Source: Mediterranea sp. (in: CFB group bacteria)
Lineage (GTDB): Bacteria; Bacteroidota; Bacteroidia; Bacteroidales; Bacteroidaceae
Assembly (NCBI GenBank): GCA_031261785.1
Contig: JAISIZ010000024.1
Location: forward strand, 1 to 64,000
Reading direction: 5' to 3'
DNA: 64,000 nt
Below the pieces are notes generated by a model that saw only the letters and a list, made by a program, of their open reading frames with translations, did no database searches and was not told the origin of the DNA. Below, piece by piece: positions 63,027 to 64,000 of this stretch. The stretch's first letter is position 1, and the number at the start of each line of letters is the position of its first letter. The position numbers were made by a program, and so were the translations under genes.

Positions 63027-64000
63027 CGTCGCGGACGAAGTTGTAGGTCTCCACGCCCCGGAAGTATCCGTTCTTGCAGACGGGGTCGTTGAAGTACTCC
63101 TCGTTGCTCTTCAGCAAGATGTACTTCTCCACGTTGTCTTCCCACACGAATTTCTGCTTGCCGTATTTCTCGGCCAGCGCCATGGCGTCGTAGACATGGC
63201 CCAGCCCGGCGTTGTAGGCGGCGAGCACGAAGCGGGTGCGCTCCCGTTCGTCGGTTACCACGCGCAGGCTGCGGCTCACCGATTCGATATACTTGCAGGC
63301 GGCCTTGACGCTCTCCTCGGGATTCTGTTCCATGCCTTCGGGGATGCCCATGGCCCGTGCGGTGGCGGGCATGAGCTGCATCAGTCCGCGGGCGCCGGCC
63401 CACGACACCACGGTGGTGTCGAAGTTCGATTCGGTGTAGGCCAGCGACGCCAGCAGCCGCCAGTCCCAGCCTATCTGTCGGGAGTATTTCTTGAAGAGGT
63501 CGTCGTAGTGCGAAATTTTCTTCTCGCGCAGCGATAGGATGGGGGAGTGGGGGATGACCTTGCTCGATTCGAAGTAGCGCTTCACGCTGGCGGTGAACGA
63601 GGGCGAGGTCTTGTTCTGTTCGTGCCATTGGTCCACGGCCTGTGCCAGCAGCACGCACTCCTTGCGCACGGCCCACGAGGCGCGCTGGTCGAAGCTGATG
63701 GCGAGGCGTATGTCGAGACCGGGATAATAGGTGGTGTTGAGTTTCGCCACGTCGTCGTCGGCCACGGCGTACTCGATCTTGCCGTCGGCTACCTGCGCGA
63801 TGAGGTCCTCGGTGGTCACGCTGTCGCTCGTCACCTCGTGTATGTGTATGCCTCCTCCCAATTCCTGGTTGAGGTTGACGAGACGTCTGTAGTGCTTGCC
63901 CGGTTTGGTGTAGACTTCTTTCCCTACCAGCTGGGTGACGTCGTTGAGCGTCTGTTTGCCTTGTCGGCGTTGCACGATCACCTGGTGCGCGATGAACTCC
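62983..64000 (-). CDS. mltF: MltF-like membrane-bound lytic transglycosylase (5' end outside window)
   Basis: The frame stays open to the window edge, so about 339 C-terminal residues are seen. It has an SBP_bac_3-like domain (YTKPGKHYRRLVNLNQELGGG; VADGKIEYAVADDDVA) followed by an SLT domain with the catalytic Glu in LLASLAYTESNF and GARGLMQLMPATARAMG. It cleaves peptidoglycan glycan strands, releasing anhydromuropeptides in the periplasm. The start codon lies beyond 64000. The 3' end overlaps the symporter gene by 44 bp. Confidence 0.9.
   Translation of the reverse strand, partial: EFIAHQVIVQRRQGKQTLNDVTQLVGKEVYTKPGKHYRRLVNLNQELGGGIHIHEVTSDSVTTEDLIAQVADGKIEYAVADDDVAKLNTTYYPGLDIRLAISFDQRASWAVRKECVLLAQAVDQWHEQNKTSPSFTASVKRYFESSKVIPHSPILSLREKKISHYDDLFKKYSRQIGWDWRLLASLAYTESNFDTTVVSWAGARGLMQLMPATARAMGIPEGMEQNPEESVKAACKYIESVSRSLRVVTDERERTRFVLAAYNAGLGHVYDAMALAEKYGKQKFVWEDNVEKYILLKSNEEYFNDPVCKNGYFRGVETYNFVRDVTSRYDVYREKIPN

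Overview
The window looks like a chromosomal stretch of a GC-rich member of the Bacteroidales (phylum Bacteroidota). The evidence is SusC/SusD pairs, lipoproteins with Cys lipoboxes, promoters of the Bacteroidota type (-7 TAnnTTTG or TAnnTTCG) with almost no Shine-Dalgarno sites, an LL-diaminopimelate aminotransferase (DapL) lysine/peptidoglycan route, a type III glutamine synthetase and an Hmu haem-uptake operon like that of Porphyromonas. The high GC content would suit a Tannerella-like genome, but that genus call is inference. No rRNA, CRISPR array, plasmid or prophage structure is seen.

Layout. 0-19 kb is mostly housekeeping: sucCD, a DUF362 ferredoxin-like protein, an ECF-type membrane protein, a large outer-membrane barrel, dapF-dapL, a nitrogen cluster (TorF-like porin, P-II, AmtB, GlnN), a leftward rsmI-lipoprotein-HAD operon, tdk, an AI-2E permease and tRNA-Lys(TTT). 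19.3-26.4 kb is an AT-richer island. Copies of the tRNA-Lys 3' end and its terminator recur at 20832 and 23347. It holds an AbiEi antitoxin with a truncated AbiEii toxin, a truncated and an intact AlbA_2/ATPase regulator, and a protein with 14 TPR units. 27.3-35.9 kb is a leftward haem operon, hmuR-hmuY-hmuS-hmuT-hmuU-hmuV. 36-37.7 kb holds a GNAT-like protein and a collapsed AAA/DUF4143 remnant. 37.9-48.1 kb is a leftward polysaccharide utilisation locus (susC, susD, inactive GH18-like binding protein, LamG lipoprotein, active GH18, BACON/LRR lipoprotein) that resembles the high-mannose N-glycan loci of Bacteroides. 48.6-64 kb has an intact AAA/DUF4143 ATPase, a clan GH-A glycosidase, an RloA/RloB defence-type pair, a GH35 beta-galactosidase, an unassigned secreted protein, a GH9 enzyme, a 41-residue symporter accessory protein with its sodium/solute symporter, and the C-terminal part of an MltF-type lytic transglycosylase that runs off the window.

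Working together: the PUL would capture and cut N-glycans at the surface, and the secreted GH-A, GH35 and GH9 enzymes plus the symporter would finish and import products. The GH-A and GH35 genes share a 33-bp operator-like element in front of their promoters even though the RloAB pair lies between them. The Hmu operon supplies haem or iron.

The most unusual signals are not protein families. (1) Four intergenic tandem arrays of unrelated sequence all have a 41-bp period. (2) The promoter, leader and first ~19 codons of the DUF362 gene were copied onto an outer-membrane barrel gene. (3) Arrays of ~33-bp repeats sit on the promoters of both an intact and a collapsed AAA/DUF4143 gene. (4) A tRNA-Lys 3' end is present in three copies.
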